Shown here: positions 36,832-49,701 of the stretch, piece by piece | Layout: every line of letters starts with the position of its first letter | Numbering within the stretch: position 1 is the stretch's first letter | Assembly (NCBI GenBank): GCA_963966185.1 | Contig: CAWZYM010000185.1 | Span: forward strand, 186,001-250,000 | Reading direction: 5' to 3' | Origin: Rhabditoides inermis | Taxonomy: Eukaryota; Nematoda; Chromadorea; Rhabditida; Rhabditidae | Length of the DNA: 64,000 nt | Position numbers and translations under genes: made by a program | Notes under the pieces: model-generated | Database searches by the model: none | What the model was told of the DNA's origin: nothing | Seen by the model: the letters and a program-made list of their open reading frames with translations, nothing else

Positions 36832-37366
36832 CCTGAGATAACATCTCTCACCTCACCTGTCACTTTGGCGCGCTCCAGCTTTCACTCATTACCACCATGG
36901 CACCATCGCGCAACAACACATTAATTCCTAATAGTCAAATTACCCAATCAACAGTCCAACCCACGTAACACCGGATGTTTACGCTCCGATTACCGTACAC
37001 AGACGTACCGTAACCTTCCCTGAGCCCTGAGCCTCCTGAACTCCTGATATACCGTAACAATAACACGTCCTTACACCCCACATTACCGGTGCCCGATCCC
37101 CTAATACTCCAATAACTCGGAGTGAGCGAGATACCTCCAATTACGCATCCTCCGTATTGACAGTGGGGGTAATCCATACACACTGTAGTTCCGATAACCT
37201 TGACCAATTGTGGGCGTCCCGGACATTAATACCCACTTAGGCATACACACACACGTCTACGCTCACCTGAGTCTATTACAATTACACCTCTCGTCAAAAT
37301 TGACGCGGCCATAGCGCCGATTTCGCGCACTCATAACCCTCACTCACTCGCAAGGACGCGCCAAGT

Positions 37367-37369
<3 letters not shown>

Positions 37370-37415
<46 letters not shown>

Positions 37416-37429
37416 GAGAGAGAGAGAAC
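37370..37429. repeat. (GA)n microsatellite
   Basis: A GA run with one interruption, intergenic. Confidence 0.95.
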
Positions 37430-37903
37430 CGTTACTCCTTGGGAATCACGCATATTTGTGAAACACTTTGAGTGAGTGCTGATCACAACGATTCCGGATA
37501 GATGTTGAATTGAAGATACACAATCACTTCCGGTCAACCCCTGGGTCATCCCTAAGCGTCACAATAGGTACAGTGTCGATGAGACAATGACAGACTGTCA
37601 AGTGGCTCTCGCTTGTTCCGAGATGAGAACGATGCGCCGGTCACTCGAATAGACTGAAGAGCTTCACGCAGCGATCACACCACGGTTATTGCCAATCGTC
37701 CAGATATTACAGTATCCTTGTAACTACCGTACCCTGGTCCCGACCGTTTGCCGGTTATAATGGTATAAACTCCTCCTCTTCAGGCCCGTATAATTGTTGC
37801 GTTGTCGCGGGTTGTCAAATACTGTCAGTCAACACATTTCCCCACCCTTTCCCTTTACCCCCGTTTTGGAAATCGCCTTTGCATTCTCTCTCCCTCCCTC
37901 CCC

Positions 37904-37934
<31 letters not shown>

Positions 37935-38139
37935 ATCCCTCTCTCTCTCTCCCTCCCTCTCTCTCCCCATATTTTCCGCCCATCACCTTCGCCTCACCGC
38001 ACATCCGACAAAAATGGAAGGAAAATCGGTTCGATTATCGAATCACTCCACAGATCAATGCCCACAACCGGACATTTCATTATGGAAATTATTGAAATAA
38101 TAAACTAGCGCGGAGCCCATATTACGGCAATAGGGAGTT

Positions 38140-38255
38140 CACACCACCACACCACCACACTACCACACCACCACACCACCACACCACCACAACATAACAC
38201 CATCACACCACCACAACATAACACCATCATACCACCACAACTTAACACAACCACA
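38140..38255. repeat. (CAC)-rich minisatellite
   Basis: Irregular CACCACCACAC and ACAACATAACACCAT units in tandem. Not coding. Confidence 0.85.
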
Positions 38256-39334
38256 CTATTTTCTACGACGGTATCGAGCTGCAGTTGTCAACTTCTTGTA
38301 GATGTAGACGGTTTCTGCGCTCATAGAACAGTTTTACTTTGTTGCTGACATGTCCGCAGGGTTGGAGGCCGTCCCGGTGCTCCAGTTACATTGATCGGCC
38401 TCCTCAAATTGTAAATATCATCATTACTTTCGAAATCCATAGTCTCTCTCAAAAATTCGCTCGACACGACCCTCAATCATATTCACAGAGTCAGTCGTTT
38501 CCACCCCATTCCCTCTTCCAAAAACCACCTCGTCCTTGCAACTTCCGCTCAGGTGGTACAATCTAATAACCGCCAGTAATTACACTGATCCCTGGCGCAT
38601 CTCTCAAGGACCATGTCTCCTTTACCTCATTATACTTCCTCCCCCATCTTCTATTGTGGTCCGTCATTACCGGACCTTTTGACCTTTCGCGGCGGCGCCT
38701 TTGTGGCCGTTGTTTCCAGTGAGTGGATCGGAAGAGGAGCTTGCGCAATGCAATAAGCACTGCAGACAGGTGCGAGAGAAGACAATGAAGCTACCTGTGA
38801 TGGTGTGGCTATTGAGCTCCTCTCCATCTCTCATAGCTCCATCAACTCCCATAAAGGTGCCAACTCGAAATATCCCGTAATTACCACATTTACCACCACT
38901 TCCGGACAGTGAGCCACCCGCGGCACTCTCTCCCAAGCATCTCACCTCTCACTCACCATTCACTACTCCTTCCGGTGTCAAAACAGAACGGTACTCCCAT
39001 CCTCGCACCTGCCGCCGGCGACAAAACATCGCGCATACCTCCACTCTCTCACGATCGCACCTGTCCGGACATGACCCCAGGTACCCGAAACCCCGATTCC
39101 GGAAGGAAAGATTCGCCAGTGGCCGCGCAGCCGCGACAGTCGAAAAACGATCATCGCACCATTAGGAGGAGTTGACTCGCAAAAATGGAGAGAGTGGTGA
39201 AATCTAGTCGGGCTGGTACACAGGTGCGAATCCATTTCACGCCCTCTCTCAAAGGCGCCTGCCGATCATTGCAGCGCGAATTGTACCGAATTGCATGTGC
39301 AAATTACAGGGCGGAAGGACAAAATAGGGGAGAA

Positions 39335-39336
39335 GT

Positions 39337-39376
<40 letters not shown>
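39335..39376. repeat. (GA)n microsatellite
   Basis: A GA run about 720 bases upstream of the homeobox start codon. Confidence 0.95.
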
Positions 39377-39378
<2 letters not shown>

Positions 39379-40093
39379 CAGTGCTTTGTTGGGGCGACAA
39401 ATGGCGGATCGGATACAGTCGATGTTATGGTTATGCTCAGTGTTTCTAATAGAGACTTTCAACGAATTGAATGTCAGTGACGAATATACAGGTGCTCTGA
39501 AACGTATGTGGCGATGGAACAAGTCAAATGTTTAGATAATACGTTTTTTTTGCAGAAACTCTTTATAAATGCATTAGTTCATGTTATTCCATAGCGAATT
39601 TACTGCAGATTTGAAACGTATGTGGCGACAATACAGTACGTATAAAAATACTAGTTTGTTATATTTTTTATCAGATGGTAAGCGCGTGTCATTGCTCTCC
39701 ACATATCATTGTCAGGTAAGCAGAAACAATGAAACGTAAAGGGTGATTGGTACCTTTCACCTTTTCTCGATTCCCATGCTCACCACTCACCGGCCCGCGG
39801 CGCTCAAAGGTGCCAACAAGTAACCAGTACCGCCCCGGGCCCCGGGGCAACTACACCACCACAACAATGCTCACTCCCTCTCACTCTCTCACTCCCTCTC
39901 ACTCTCTCACTGCCCCCGGCCGGAAGTGGGGGGATGGCCTCTATCCCCCTCTGCCAGCCGTCTCCCTAGCCCCGCCCCCTCCTCGCCTGAGAGCCAATCA
40001 TCGCGCCGTTTAGTCGCCGGCCCCACCCCGCTACGGTAGACTCACTAACTCAGTCAGTCAGTCACCCGCTCTCGTGCGGTCGTATTGTACATC

Positions 40094-41087
40094 ATGAACA
40101 TCCTCGACCCGCGTATGCTCATGTCCTTCCCACTGGCTCAGCTGCAGCTGGATCCCGCCACCGCAGCCCTCCTATCGCAGCTCCCGCAACCGACTAGTGC
40201 CGCCGGGAAGGTGAGCCTTTCCCGTCTTTTGTACTCAATACTAATCGATAATTATCGTCTGATTAGGATTTGATAGTATCATTTGCTCACTTGCAGATCA
40301 GCCACTCTTTCCGCATCTCGGACATTTTGGACACGTCGACTGCTTCGCAGGAGGACAAGGCGAATACGAGTGGAGAAGCGGGTGAGTCTCCTTCTCCCTC
40401 TGCTCCTGCTCCTTCTCCTCCTTCTCCTTCTTCTTATGTTTATTCCGCATGCGTCATTCATCCCACATTACGCATTCATCAATCGCATGTGTGATCTTTT
40501 GGATCCGCCCTTTGTACTCCTAATCAGCTATGCGCGATCCATCATCCAACCATGTACCAGTCCCCCTATCCAAATCAAATCTCATAATCCTCCACATCAT
40601 ATCCGACTCCAATAATCCGCGCGTAATTACACGCTGACCGTATAAGCCAATTGTATACAGGTGCACACAGTGGCCATTCGATCGCCCCCTATTATCTTTT
40701 ATGTATCCATGCGCGGCGGCGGATCGAATTCCGCGTGTTGCGATGCGGGTGCGCCTTTGAGCCATCATGGGAACGTCAAAACACGCTAATTTGTGGGTAA
40801 TTTGCAGACTCGGAGGACCTGGATCGGTCGATTCGCGGAGGGTCCGAGGAGAGCCGCACTGTATCGCCCGGGGGCAGCAAGAAGGCCAGGTTGGTGCTCA
40901 TCACATCAAAATCAATGATAACCTGGATCATAAACCTTTTGTTTGTGATTTGATTCTCACTACTTCTGTTCTTATCATCATTCTAAATAATTGTGTTTCC
41001 AGAAAAGCGCGAACGATCTTCACCGACAAGCAGCTTCAGGAGCTGGAGGCGACTTTCGAGAAGCAAAAGTACCTGTCTGTGCAAGGT

Positions 41088-41127
<40 letters not shown>

Positions 41128-42052
41128 TCACCCCTTCCTTTTTCAGACCGTATGGACCTCGCGCACCGCATGGGTCTCACAGATACCCAAGTCAAGACGT
41201 GGTACCAGAATAGAAGGTACGTCGTCTTCGTCTTTCTCAAATGTGCATAATGCAGCATTCTCTTTTTCGTCCGTCGAGCGCAATCCCATTGTCTGCCATT
41301 GCTATCCCTCTATCCGCTCTCTCTAATAGAGGCGCCCACCAATTTTCACCCCACAAGCTGATAATTTGCGCAATTGAGAAATTGAGAAGCTCTTCTCTCT
41401 GGCTCACACACGATGCATTAGTGCCCATTTCGTGCAGACAGAAGCGAGAGAGTGTGGATAGATGAGAGCGGCAGACATGGGCCTTGCCAAATACAGCTCT
41501 CAACTAATCAGACCCCTTTTCCTCTCCAAATTCCTCCACCATTCTTTCCACACACACCACACGCAAAACAACGATTAGTTAGTGAGAGTACGGTAGACTA
41601 TCGTGGCGGGACCTAACATACATTTGCAGGACCAAGTGGAAGCGTCAGGCGAGTGTGGGAATGGACCTTCTCAACGAGGCTGGAAACTTAGCAGCCGTGC
41701 AGCAACTCCTCCGCACCTCACCCTACTGGAGTAACTACCTACAGGTTAGGAGTACTGTACTTTGAAAACCGTACTAACAGGAGTCTAGGCAGTACTAGTC
41801 AGGTTGTTTGATTGATTGTTACTAACAATTCCTTTTCAGCAGCAGCAAATGCGTGTGCCGTTCCCTCCGATGCTGGGTCAACAAGTGCTTCCCTCGCTTC
41901 CCCTACCGGCCGGTCTGCTCCCCTTCCCCCTCCTCCCTCCCCAGCCCATGGAGCAGAAAGAGCAGAAGGAGGAGGAGGAGCTGCGAGTGGAAGCCACCCC
42001 CTCTCCCACCCCGGAGACTATCCAGACAAGGCTAGACTCCGCCACTCCCTAG
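40094..42052 (+). CDS. BarH-like (Barhl/BarBsh) homeobox transcription factor
   Basis: Seven exons join in phase: 40094-40210, 40297-40381, 40808-40889, 41003-41085, 41147-41216, 41630-41744, 41840-42052, giving 254 residues. The homeodomain (about 94-153) reads [34 protein letters not shown] and [15 protein letters not shown]. It has the BarH-class Thr47 and the invariant Trp48, Asn51 and Arg53. The flank [17 protein letters not shown] matches the block after the Barhl homeodomain in other animals. SFRISDIL near residues 42-49 resembles the eh1/FIL repressor motif. The C-terminal tail is Pro/Leu-rich, then acidic. The ATG at 40094 is chosen because [11 protein letters not shown] follows directly. 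The protein would bind TAAT-type sites in the nucleus. Family assignment is firm; the exact ortholog (Barhl, Barx or Bsx-like) is less so. Confidence 0.92.
41087..41127. repeat. (GA)n microsatellite growing from a splice donor
   Basis: It begins with the donor GTGAGAGAGAG of homeobox exon 4 and fills most of a 61-base intron inside the homeodomain. Confidence 0.9.
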
Positions 42053-43790
42053 GCGAAAGCAGGCTTTACTACTTTACTTTACACTCTCGAATTCGAACCC
42101 CGTTCCCCCATTGCGTGTGCTCATTTGTTGTGTGTGTGTGTAAAAGAGAGAAGAGATACTCACAGATGATTTGTATATCGTTTATTTTGTTTTTATTGTG
42201 TGCGTACCGTCGTTTTTCTCATTGCCGTTCTTTGGATAAAGCTTTAATGTGTACAGAAAGTCAGTGTCTCTTGATTCTTGAGAAATGGGCGACAAAGTGT
42301 CCGTTACATTACGGTATTGGAGTCCCGTAATAGGTGTCTAGATTTCTCTCTCATACACACACTCCAATTGACACGCGGCCCCTCGAAAACCGCCAAACCA
42401 CCATTAGTCGACCATTAGAACCGGTGTCATTTCTACCGCTATTCGACTACTCCGAAACAAACCGCCTAAACGACCTTCACACCTTCACACTTGGCTGAGT
42501 AACTTATACCTTCTCCGGGGTACGGTAGCTCCCGAGTACGGTAATTGGGGCGATGATAGGGGGGATAGGGCAGAGGTGGAAGGCAGCGGAGTGGAAGGGA
42601 TGGGAAGACAAAGGCGAAGGGGCGCTGATTCGCGATTCCAGCTATTGACACCTATTCGAGGCTGGCAGCTGCGGGGGATTACCTATAGACCCGCGGTGAA
42701 TAGACAAATTGCGAGCGCGAAACTCTATACACGATTTTGCGCAGATTCGGACAATGGAAACATATGACTTGGGTTTAGATATATGGAAACGTATCGGTGG
42801 AGATATTCAACATGACTCTCACACACTATTGCCCATTAAAAACCTATGCAAATGTGAGACCGGGCCGCGGCGATTAGTGTTTGCATGTGTGTGTTGTGAG
42901 AGTGCGCGATGGCAGGCGCGCGACCTTCCCTATAGGAAAAAGGGGAACCAAGTCACTTTCCCATGCGGTAGATATGCACTTGGTATGTCAATTATGTACA
43001 CGGTGTGAGTCTCCGTTCAGTATTCAATCATCACCTGTTTAGAACTACCTGTAAAGCTAGAGGCGATAACCGATCCAATTAGGTCCAGCTCACACCTGTT
43101 GCTCTGCGTCTCTCCAATCAGCACGCTCTCTCGCGTGTGTGTCTCGCTGCCCGTTTACGGTCTTGCACATCTCTCTCCTTTTACAGTCATAAGCAATGGC
43201 TGCGGCCATATGCCTGCTCTCTCTCTCTCTCCTCACTTGCCTTATATGGCTAATTAATCGAGTCTGCCAGCCTCCCCTATCATGCCTCATGCCTCACGCC
43301 AAGGTCAATTCGAAACAGGCAAACCCGCAATCTACTCGTTATGTACTCCGGTAATGAGAAGTAATGAGATGAAGGACTACCGTAACCCGCGAGACTGGCA
43401 AGAACAGCTATAACAGAGGGTAATAAGGGGATTATGACTAGCGAGTAATGAAGATGGGGTAGTAAATGTGAAAGTCGGGGATCTTTTCACAGATGGTTTC
43501 TTCAATGCGCCAAAATGAAACCTACTACATATACATTTCCAGATACTTCGTTATAGTAAACTCAAACACTATAAAAGCGAGCATTGTGTTCCACTCCAAT
43601 GTGTTCGAGCCACTCTCTCTCTCTCTCTCCCGAGATACGATTGTCTCCCAGTGTCTGCCCAATCTACAGAAGATCTCATTATCCCCCTCCCCCTCTCTTC
43701 TGAAATGTAATTGACACGGATTACATAGCGATTGCGTGTCTTGCCCACCGCCCCGTGAATAGCAAATGTGCGACGACGTATTCAAACACT

Positions 43791-43799
<9 letters not shown>

Positions 43800-43833
<34 letters not shown>
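43800..43833. repeat. (CT)n microsatellite
   Basis: A CT run in intergenic sequence. Confidence 0.95.
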
Positions 43834-43835
<2 letters not shown>

Positions 43836-44348
43836 ATCCGACGACATCATCACACCCTCGACCGCCCCTCAATTGCCGACATCTGATTTAGTGATTACTC
43901 TGAATGGGATGGCGGCTATATAGCCTCCCAGTCATAATAAGCTATCACACATATTTCGCCTTGTTGTGACAGCTACCGTAACCCCAAATAGCCAAAAACG
44001 TATATTAGCGCCTTGTGAATGAGAAGGAGGAACAAAACATTTCTAAAACATGCATACGGCAAACTTTGCGATTCATTGCCAATCTAACGTTTCGCTCTGA
44101 AATCCGTCGGATTACCTATTCATTTGAGATTGTGGCTCACTCCCCGAATCAAACGAGTAGAAACTGGGCTATGAATACTTGAAACTCGAAACTCGAAACA
44201 GAGAGAGAATGAAGGACTTGGACGTTGAAAACCAATAATCAGAGGGAAGTGGAGCGAAACAAATATGCGCACGATTTGGTAATTCTTGTTCTGAAACATT
44301 TTCATGGATTTTTTTTGTGTTTTTGAAATGTAAGGTTTATACGAAATA

Positions 44349-44354
44349 TTTATT
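44349..44354 (-). promoter_or_regulatory. Polyadenylation signal AATAAA of HACD
   Basis: On the minus strand a canonical AATAAA lies 27 bases after the HACD stop codon. This implies a very short 3' UTR. Confidence 0.55.
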
Positions 44355-44380
44355 ACATTACTTTTCTATACTGTTCCAGT

Positions 44381-45176
44381 CTACTTCTGCTTTTTGACAG
44401 CGTCCTTCTTGGCTCCGCCTCCGAGCACCTGAAATCAATCGATTAATCAATCGATAGAAGAAATCAATAATCCATAATCCCCACCCACCTTCTTCCTCTG
44501 TCCGAACATGTAGAAGTACATCTGGGGAAAGCCTGAAAATTAGTTTAAAAATCTATTTGAACGAATTTGGAAATTTATTTGAACAAAAAGGAGCAAGATA
44601 AAAAATTGCTAGAAAATCTTTAATGCAGAAAACTGCTCAAAGACGCTCCTGTACATTACACAAAAGTCATTGTGTCGATTAAAGATCATAATAAGTTTAT
44701 TGTACATTTTTAGATATGCTACTACGTTCAACCGTTCAACTTGGTCATACCGTCGAGGGAAAAAGGACCAGGTCCATGGTTTTACAGAGTTTTTTTTAGA
44801 GTCACCAATAATTGAAAGAGATGTATAAAAGGAAAGAAAAGAAAAGATGTATAAAAGGAAAGAAGAAAAGAAAACGCACCAGGGATGTGTAGATGAAAGG
44901 CTAAACTGGTCAAGGAACCACTTTTCCCGGGAAAAAAACATTTTCAGAACATTTTCAAGTTTGAAACAAACGAACCGGGAATGTAGATGAGGGCGAAGAT
45001 GACCAGGTACCACCAGTACGAGAACGAGTAGTTCAAGACGTTCGGCATCTCCAGCGTGAAGTGCTTCTTCGCGGCGACCTGCGGGCACACTCGTTATTGA
45101 TTTATTGATTAAGAAAGGTTAAGGGATACTGATTGATTAATGGGTGGTGAGAGAGAGAGAAAGAGAGAAAAAAAGA

Positions 45177-45235
<59 letters not shown>

Positions 45236-45801
45236 CCTCGTTGAGGGACCTGACCACCGTGAACAGCTCGCCCGATGCTCCGAGCGGGTAGAGGACGATG
45301 AAGAAGGTGTACCTAGAATGTATATAATTTAGTGACGGCAAATACGCACTGTCCCAAACACACCTTTAGAATTTATAAATCATTTATCAGTGAATCTGAC
45401 GATTACTCGATTGTGAAGAATTATTTCAAGGATGGGTGATAGAGCATAGAGATAGGTTTTGAGATCTTATTTTTGATCCGCTGTATGGTTGCTTTCCACA
45501 TGGCAACATTTACGAGATCGATGTGCGTAATTGGAACTATTGCAATGCAAATTACAGCTACATCGCACTATTCATTTCTATGCACATGGTGAAACGTATT
45601 TGAAAAAAAAATGCATATCGTTCCAGATATAATTATCATCAAATACGCATTTAGAAAAGAAACAAATAATAGAGTATTACTGAAAAAAAATTAAAATTTA
45701 AAAATAATCATAATTCACCTCATCCATACGAGGAAGTGGGGCACGGCGCCGAGGAGGCCGAGGGCGTAGAAGGAGTAGCGGATGACCTGCGGGGAGAGAG
45801 A

Positions 45802-45855
<54 letters not shown>

Positions 45856-46732
45856 GTCTGTCTGTCTCTTCCCTCCCTCTCTCTCCCTCTCCCCCTCTCT
45901 CTCTCCCTCCTTCCCTCTATCTCTCTTTCTCTCTCTCTCTCTCTCCATCTCTCTCACCTCCGTGACAGACCAAGCGACAAGGAGCATCGGCACACCGATC
46001 GAGTCACGAGCCTGTAAGAAAATAGATTCATTATCAGAATCACATTAGAATCAATCACAGAATCTAAAGCGCACAGCATTTTTCAATGCTAGCCAATAAC
46101 ATTATACGCAAAGCATGAAACGTATGTAGCACGTACTCAAGAGTAGTATTTGTGGATCGTAGGTTGTAATGTAGTTTGTAATGCAGATATAGTTTTTCTC
46201 AGGGAGATAGTTGGGGGGATTGTACATTTGACTACAGAAATGTACTACAGAAATGATACTCATTTTCCGCGCGGGACCACGGCACAGTCGATGAAAATTA
46301 TCTCGGTACAGAGGCTTCTTGGATAAAACTATATAAACACCTAAGTGTGAAACATGCAAACAACTGAGTCGATGCTCTCACCTCAGCGACCTTGTAGAGC
46401 ACCGGCCAGACGACCATCACACGGGAGTAGACCTGCAACGAGGCATTAGGAAGGAGGACGAAGTGGCTACAACTGGGCGACATTGGCGAGGAGTGACAAC
46501 GACGTTGAATGGAAATCGATGATGCTCACGGGACCAGCTCCATAGCGAGACAATTATGTTTCGTGTATTGAGATTCTGGATAGTTTTTAATTTGATGAAG
46601 GAGGGGATTCGCATGAAGATCGGCTTTCTTTCTAACGCACTGGCGATTGGTCGCGGTTAGGCCAGAATCTTACACGATGGCGGGAAAACAGAAGTGATTT
46701 AGTGAGATGGAGAGGGGGAGAGAGAGGGAGAT

Positions 46733-46766
<34 letters not shown>

Positions 46767-48089
46767 GAGGGAGAGAGATTCATACCTGCATGGCAGTGGT
46801 TCCAACAGGCGAGCGCACGAAGCCAACGAGTGCGTGTACGATCTGAATAACAATTATACTTTGTTGAAAATAACTATAAACCCCATACGTTTCAATTCTA
46901 AAACATAAGCCTGCTAATAACGGGAACAATAATTTAGCCATATTGAAATACGAAACTGTATCAATTAACTCATAATACAACGAGAGAAAGTTCTTCTCAC
47001 TTCCGTACAGACATCGAAGTAACTATCAGAACAGAATGGCAATATGATTTTCGGTAAGTTTACGGTCTATACTATATTAACTAACAATCATATAATCCAT
47101 ATAAGTCTCTTCTCACATCCGTAACGACATCTAACTCATCTTATCATATAATCATAGAAGTCTATTCTCACCTCCAGAATCGCAGCCGTCTGGAATAACT
47201 GCACCTCGGTCTCGCACTGTGTGTACAGCTGCTGCCAGGAGAGACCGGCCTGCAGGCCCATCAACGTCTTCACCAGTATCAGACCCCATCTGAAATTGTT
47301 TTGATCATTCTGTTTTTTGATCGTTTTAGAGCTTGAACAGGTATTTTTCATAGTTTTCTCATATACTTTTTCAGCAAATTGGAGTTACAATCACTTTTGA
47401 ACTCTTATTCACATTATGAAACGTATGACGTCAGGATACGATCCATTATCTATTTGGATATAATCTATTGATTATTACATTATTTTGATTTCCAATCAGT
47501 GACGCATTATAGCTACATTCGCCACGGAATTATTATCGGCATGATGAAACGTATGACGTATCATAATCTCAATCTACCATTTGTTTCACTATTAGAATCA
47601 GCAATCATCTGAAACCAGATAACATTCGATTCTTCCTCAGCAGTTTGCAACATTTGGAACCTAACTGTTTTGTTCTCTGAACAAGATTGAAAAAATGATT
47701 ACAGTTACAATCACCACTGTATTCTTATTCTCGTTATAAAACATGTATGACGCATCATTACGTATATTTCACTAGTACAGTAATTAATTATGATCGGACC
47801 ATCCTAAAGACAGCAGAAAGATTTTGGTGTAGCATTTTGAATCTACTGATAAGACCGCAATTTTTTTATCACCTTATCAGAGCTGTCACAGCTTGCGAAA
47901 AATGCAAAATAAGCTGTCACGGTTCGGATAAGCTATTGGGATTTTGGATAACAAACAATAATTTGAGTCGTTCTGGTATACAGTAACAATAAGTTGAAAT
48001 TGAAAATAAACAATCAAATTCACAAAAAAAACATACCCGAGAACCTGAACGGCATTGTAGGCGAACAGATATAATTGCACCGGCTTCAT
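44381..48089 (-). CDS. Very-long-chain (3R)-3-hydroxyacyl-CoA dehydratase (HACD/PTPLA family)
   Basis: Ten exons: 48037-48089, 47172-47289, 46786-46842, 46382-46432, 45958-46011, 45719-45786, 45237-45312, 44976-45078, 44489-44532, 44381-44428; 672 nt, 223 residues, in phase throughout. The third step of the ER fatty-acid elongation cycle is its role: it dehydrates 3-hydroxyacyl-CoA to trans-2-enoyl-CoA. RYTFFIVLYPLGASGE holds the catalytic pair Tyr142 and Glu149, spaced seven apart as in yeast Phs1. TEVIRYSFYALGLLG, SRVMVVWPVL and FALIYIPGFPQMYFYM match other family blocks, and about six hydrophobic segments are visible. The C-terminus GAKKDAVKKQK is lysine-rich, consistent with a dilysine-type ER retrieval signal. 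The ATG at 48089 follows a good acceptor, so a non-coding first exon, or a short N-terminal extension, lies upstream. Confidence 0.93.
45151..45228. repeat. (GA)n microsatellite in HACD intron
   Basis: A GA-rich run directly next to the donor of HACD exon 7 (CT-rich in the sense of the gene). Confidence 0.9.
45800..45853. repeat. (CT)n microsatellite in HACD intron
   Basis: CT tract within the intron between exons 5 and 6. Almost the whole intron (45787-45957) is simple-sequence CT. Confidence 0.95.
46188..46333. mobile_element. Small MITE, copy 1, HACD intron
   Basis: Starts TATAGTTTTTCTCAGGGAGA and ends with the inverse-type AAAACTATA. Its middle (GTACATTTGACTACAGAAATG ... CCGCGCGGGACCAC) is the inverse of part of 55730-55844. 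Confidence 0.6.
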
Positions 48090-48362
48090 TACTGAAAAGA
48101 ATGAATCCTTACCATAAAAAAACAACAACAAACTAACATGACATCGAGTATCCAATATAAACGACTACAAAGAGATATGTAAAAAAAACAGGACAAAACA
48201 ATTAGGAAAACAATTAGTTTGCAACAACCAACGCGGCACTTGGAAAACAGCGCTAGTGGGAGTATGCGGTGAGAAGAACACAGTGATAGGAGAGCATTGT
48301 CCGTAAATGGGGTGACTCTCTCACTCCACTGCAGGCCTGTGAGAAGGTGGCCTGATGAGACG

Positions 48363-48365
<3 letters not shown>

Positions 48366-48398
<33 letters not shown>
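48366..48398. repeat. (CT)n microsatellite
   Basis: A CT run between the three-finger gene and HACD. Confidence 0.95.
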
Positions 48399-48401
<3 letters not shown>

Positions 48402-48569
48402 CTCTCTCTTATCGCGCCCGCGCGCCTGATAGAGCAATCGATACGACAACACACACAATGTTTATGCATCAGATCACAGTTCCAGAGAGAGAGGCGGGGC
48501 TTGAATGGGCGGGGCAACACACATTCATACACATCACATTATCATTACTACAGATTCGGTGGGCGGGGC

Positions 48570-49701
48570 TTAGTGGGCGGAGTCGTAGATCCACTTTGCC
48601 ACCAGTGCGATGACTATTTTGATTCCGAGTCGAGAGGGCGTGGAGTTACAGTAGTCCCAGTTGCAGCAGCAGATCTGGCGACCATTACGCTCCATGCACT
48701 GAAATCATTATAGATATTGCCATATAGAGATATAGTAGCCATAATTGCAGTTATTAGTATAACAACATAGACCGTGTACCTTTTCGATTCGGGAGACAAT
48801 AAAGAAAACACTGTAAGGAGGAATTTACAAATAGGTTTCAAAGTTGTGGTTTGGTTCTGCGAGAGTACCAAACATGATGAATGGTGGAATGGAGGAATAG
48901 TGATATATATGTGGTACCTTCTGTTCGGAGAAGGGCAGCCACGACTGCTGCCAGTCCCTGGTACAGTCTCCGGTGGTGTCACAGCCATAGATCGACTGCA
49001 AGAAAGGAATGATAAGAGGATTATTGGATTCCTGGATATGCTTCTAGAATAACGGAAGTTTGCGGTATCTAGTACTATTAGGTTGACACTACAACTTCAC
49101 CGTTAGTATCTCCTCAAATGGAGTGTATCTGCGGATTGAACAATTGCTCGGCTTGTTTTTTTAGTACGAGTGCGAAGCGTATTTTAAGTGAGTAAGTGTG
49201 TAACTCTTATTGCCAACTTCAGGAAGAAGGGTCTTATGTAAAAAAAAAAATGAATGTTTCGTACCCGTTAGTTAATTTGTGGGTTCCTCGTTTATCAAAG
49301 TTCGTGAATTATCACTTCATTATGTTTATACACGTTTTTCTGACCACCCCCGAAATTACACGATTTCTCGACATCCATTCGAAACATGCAAATATATCTC
49401 AATTTGCTTGATCATTACTGTTACCACGCGGTCTACATTGGTGTAGTGCGTAAGTATATAAGTTAAATTGTCTTATATGTGATGTATGTGATGTAAAATG
49501 TATAATGAAAATAAATGTAAATAAATCTGATTATGGTTGATAATAAATAACTATCACCACATGGTCCGCGTTGGTATAGTTGCGGCACCAGCTGCTGGCG
49601 CACTCCACTGTGGACGCGCCCTGGTTGGACAGACACTTGATGGAGGAGGAAGAGGGAAGGAGCGAGAGGAGGAGGAGGAGGAAGGGTTGGAGGGGGGACA
49701 T
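48570..49701 (-). CDS. Small secreted ten-cysteine protein, three-finger (Ly6/ET-module)-like
   Basis: Three exons: 49561-49701, 48918-48995, 48570-48698, giving 115 residues in phase 0. The start MSPLQPFLLLLLSLLPSSSS is a strong signal peptide. The mature part has ten Cys (23, 34, 39, 52, 58, 74, 83, 84, 85, 90), ending ICCCNWDYCN. This fits the C-terminal CC-x(3-4)-D-x-CN signature of Ly6/uPAR, activin-receptor ectodomain and nematode ET modules. The fold is inferred from spacing only, and no close family is recognised. NYTN is a possible N-glycosylation site. The tail after Cys90 is only weakly hydrophobic, so a GPI anchor is doubtful. It lies head-to-tail upstream of HACD with a gap of about 480 bases, but nothing links their functions. 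Confidence 0.72.

Larger units (their letters stand above)
34947..40093. other. Gene-poor region between UBR5 and the BarH-like gene
   Basis: Apart from the MITE at 35236, the tRNA-related fragment at 36472 and simple repeats, no coding exon could be supported on either strand. TGAAACGTATGTGGCGA occurs twice just upstream of the homeobox gene (39499, 39612). Regulatory sequence for the homeobox gene may lie here, but none can be named. Confidence 0.5.
42053..44380. other. Convergent intergenic region, BarH-like and HACD genes
   Basis: About 2.3 kb downstream of both genes. It contains a (CT)n run at 43800-43833 and GGAAACGTATC at 42786. No supported gene. Confidence 0.5.

Noticed and set aside
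38140..38255. CRISPR-like array
   Set aside because: Units are short and irregular, without unique spacers. It is a simple minisatellite in a eukaryotic genome.
44381..49701. HACD and the three-finger gene as one transcription unit
   Set aside because: They are head-to-tail on the same strand, but the three-finger gene has its own stop about 480 bases before the HACD start, and HACD seems to have its own upstream exon. No operon evidence.
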